Below, piece after piece: positions 6,978 through 8,344 of a stretch of DNA of 8,344 nucleotides. The stretch comes from Sediminibacterium ginsengisoli (lineage in GTDB: Bacteria; Bacteroidota; Bacteroidia; Chitinophagales; Chitinophagaceae), in contig CALPLN020000083.1 in assembly GCA_943324415.2 (NCBI GenBank), positions 1-8,344 on the forward strand, in the 5' to 3' direction. The notes below the pieces were generated by a model. That model was given only the letters and a program-made list of their open reading frames with translations. It had not been told where the DNA came from and searched no databases. The translations under genes and the position numbers were made by a program. Positions within the stretch are counted from its first letter, which is position 1; the number at the start of each line of letters is the position of its first letter.

Positions 6978-6998
6978 ACTATTATTATATCTTTTAAA

Positions 6999-7334
6999 TT
7001 ATTCTCCTAAAAATTGTGTCTGATCCGGTAAAGTTATTTCGATCTCGCCAGAACCCATTTTCAATTCACATTGACAACCTAGTCTTGACTCAATCCTTGG
7101 AACTAATGCACGGTCGATAAAATCTTCTTCCTTGTCTGACAATTCAGCCAAATGCTCCATCCCTTGCTTGACATATAAATGACAAGTGCTGCATGCACAA
7201 ACTGCACCACAATTATGGTGTAATTCTATACCCGCATCTAAAATGACTTCTAATAGACTTTGATCGGCAGCAACATTTTCTAAAGTTACAGGCACTAATC
7301 CTTTTTGCTCGAAATTGATTTTTATTGAATACAT
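6999..7334 (-). CDS. fdx: [2Fe-2S] ferredoxin, Isc/adrenodoxin type
   Basis: This 111-residue soluble electron carrier has cluster ligands in the pattern of E. coli Fdx: Cys42, Cys48 and Cys51 in NCGAVCACSTC (41-51), plus Cys87 in LGCQCEL (85-91). The additional Cys46, also present in E. coli Fdx, and Cys89 are not expected ligands. The acidic helix after the cluster, LAELSDKEEDFID (62-74), is where adrenodoxin-type ferredoxins dock partners. In E. coli this protein delivers electrons to IscS/IscU during cluster assembly. It is the first gene of the five-gene operon and is followed by iscX, which supports the Isc role over a P450 or other redox role. An exact -7 promoter element lies 21 bases before its ATG. 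Confidence 0.94.
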   Translation of the reverse strand: MYSIKINFEQKGLVPVTLENVAADQSLLEVILDAGIELHHNCGAVCACSTCHLYVKQGMEHLAELSDKEEDFIDRALVPRIESRLGCQCELKMGSGEIEITLPDQTQFLGE

Positions 7335-7346
7335 ATGTGATCGTTA

Positions 7347-7364
7347 CTATTTTTGCAAAAATAG
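7347..7364. promoter_or_regulatory. Palindromic -7 element of the fdx operon promoter
   Basis: CTATTTTTGCAAAAATAG is a perfect 18-bp palindrome. The minus-strand half (7356-7363) is TATTTTTG, an exact TAnnTTTG -7 element 21 bases before the fdx ATG. The plus-strand half (7348-7355) is the same element facing the hydrolase. No clear -33 TTG stands at the usual distance for either strand. It may be a promoter, an operator, or both. Confidence 0.55.
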
Positions 7365-7448
7365 CTTTAAAGCATCAATGGGTAAAGCGCTATGCCCCTT
7401 TTCTTTGTCGAAATACAAAAAAAATAAGCAGAAGGACCTAGTGAGCGC

Positions 7449-7456
7449 TATCTTTG
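7449..7456 (+). promoter_or_regulatory. Putative -7 promoter element of the alpha/beta hydrolase
   Basis: TATCTTTG is an exact match to the Bacteroidota TAnnTTTG -7 element, and ends 18 bases before the hydrolase ATG. Transcription would begin roughly a dozen bases before the start codon. No TTG is visible about 19 bases upstream, so the -33 part is weak or absent. Confidence 0.55.
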
Positions 7457-7474
7457 CGGTCAAATTGCAAGTAT

Positions 7475-8344
7475 ATGGCTACAGTTGGCTTTTCAGAAAG
7501 AATTTACCTCCAATATTTAAGGACAAAATTTAAAACCTTAAGCAAACTTGCCCCTGCAACAGCTGGGAGGATGGCATTTGACCTATTCTGCACGCCTTAT
7601 CCTAAGTATAAGAAAAGAAAAGCACCTGCTATTTTCAACCACGCCAATAAAAAGACAGTTGTATTAAGCGATCAAACCATAATCCATGGATTTGAATGGT
7701 TACCCAATACATCTAATGGCCAAACAGTGTTAATAGCACATGGCTATGCTAGTTTTGCCTATAAATTTGAACACTATATTTCACCCTTGTTGAAATTAGG
7801 GTATCGTGTATTGGCTTTTGATGCGCCTGGTCATGGACAAAGTCAGGGAAGACATATTAATGTAGTGATCTACCAAGAAGCAATACAAGAGATTATGCAA
7901 CAATGCGGTCCAGTAAATCATTTTATAGGCCATTCACTTGGCGCACTTACTTTATCCTTGATTGCTGAACAAGTGGATCAATCCAAGGATAGGAAATTCG
8001 TTTTAATTGCGCCGGCGACTAAAACCACTACCACTTTTGCCAATTTTTTTAAGATGATGCACTTTAATGATGTCACAAAAAACGCATTCATTCAAGAAGT
8101 GCGAAGCAGGACGCATCATACTATTGAACATTTTGCGGCAGATAGAGCATTGTCCAATTATCAGGGTCCCTTGCTATGGATTCATGATGAAGGGGATTTG
8201 GTTTGCCCTTATGAGGATTTAGTGGATTTTCAAAAAAATGCCCCCTCCAATATAGAATTTCTGATTACCAATGGATTAGGACATAATAAAGTATACAAAA
8301 CAGCAGGAGTAATGGATCAAATCATGACTTTTTTGACCCCTTCC
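7475..8344 (+). CDS. Alpha/beta hydrolase (3' end cut by window edge)
   Basis: These are 290 codons with no stop before the window edge; I translated them by hand. The protein is a serine hydrolase of the alpha/beta fold. Visible in order are the strand and oxyanion loop VLIAHGYAS (85-93), DAPGHGQS (116-123), and the nucleophile elbow GHSLGAL (152-158) with Ser154. The acid strand LLWIHDEGDLVCP (233-245) carries the likely catalytic Asp241, and GLGHNKV (267-273) carries catalytic His270. All catalytic parts are inside the window, so only a short C-terminal tail can be missing. About 55 residues, partly basic (YPKYKKRK, 42-49), precede the core fold. No signal peptide or lipobox is evident, so a cytoplasmic enzyme is likely. 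An in-frame TGA at 7442-7444 and a -7 element at 7449 support the ATG at 7475. The substrate (ester, thioester, lipid or other) cannot be read from the sequence. Confidence 0.88.
   Translation, partial: MATVGFSERIYLQYLRTKFKTLSKLAPATAGRMAFDLFCTPYPKYKKRKAPAIFNHANKKTVVLSDQTIIHGFEWLPNTSNGQTVLIAHGYASFAYKFEHYISPLLKLGYRVLAFDAPGHGQSQGRHINVVIYQEAIQEIMQQCGPVNHFIGHSLGALTLSLIAEQVDQSKDRKFVLIAPATKTTTTFANFFKMMHFNDVTKNAFIQEVRSRTHHTIEHFAADRALSNYQGPLLWIHDEGDLVCPYEDLVDFQKNAPSNIEFLITNGLGHNKVYKTAGVMDQIMTFLTPS

Noticed and set aside
7315..7533. Rightward 72-codon open frame across the fdx-hydrolase gap
   Set aside because: It overlaps the fdx start and the hydrolase in another frame, resembles no family, and the region is better explained by divergent promoters and the in-frame hydrolase start at 7475.
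1..8344. Search for a defence system, mobile element, toxin-antitoxin pair or structured RNA
   Set aside because: Nearly every base is covered by recognisable housekeeping or metabolic genes. All gaps are under 150 bases, and none holds a transposon end, CRISPR repeat, tRNA or riboswitch that I can support.

Overview
The window looks like ordinary chromosome from a Bacteroidota bacterium, most likely Chitinophagaceae or a near relative. It is AT-rich, with densely packed genes. Three gene starts are preceded by exact matches to the Bacteroidota -7 promoter element TAnnTTTG, Shine-Dalgarno sequences are weak or absent, and the protein families fit that phylum. The family assignment is inference from protein style and has not been tested by a search. 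I see no mobile element, CRISPR array, tRNA, rRNA or phage gene.

Left part (1-3254), sugar uptake and storage. The N-terminal part of a GT5 glycogen/starch synthase runs leftward off the window edge. Divergent from it is a two-gene rightward unit: a FucP-like sugar permease of the major facilitator superfamily, then, 17 bases on, a ROK-family sugar kinase. Together they suggest import of a free hexose and its phosphorylation, beside the enzyme that stores glucose as glycogen. The unit ends in a perfect 17-bp hairpin flanked by A and T runs, which can also terminate the converging lipA gene.

Middle part (3272-5260). lipA (lipoyl synthase, leftward) is divergent from an OsmC-family peroxiredoxin (rightward). 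The OsmC gene overlaps the end of the converging maf gene by 20 bases.

Right part (4673-7334), a leftward five-gene operon. Transcription order is a [2Fe-2S] ferredoxin of the Isc type, iscX, a KdsC-like KDO-8-phosphate phosphatase, a UbiA-family prenyltransferase resembling bacterial homologues of digeranylgeranylglyceryl-phosphate synthase, and a Maf nucleotide pyrophosphatase. Gaps are 21, 5, 7 and 10 bases. The operon joins iron-sulfur cluster assembly, lipopolysaccharide sugar synthesis, isoprenoid lipid metabolism and nucleotide house-cleaning.

Right edge (7475-8344). An alpha/beta hydrolase gene, divergent from the operon, runs off the window. The 140-base gap between them holds a perfect 18-bp palindrome made of two back-to-back -7 elements, and a further -7 element close to the hydrolase start.

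I found no convincing new system. The points most worth a second look are the loss of all three zinc-binding cysteines in the ROK kinase, extra membrane segments in the permease, the palindromic divergent promoter, and the make-up of the fdx-iscX operon.
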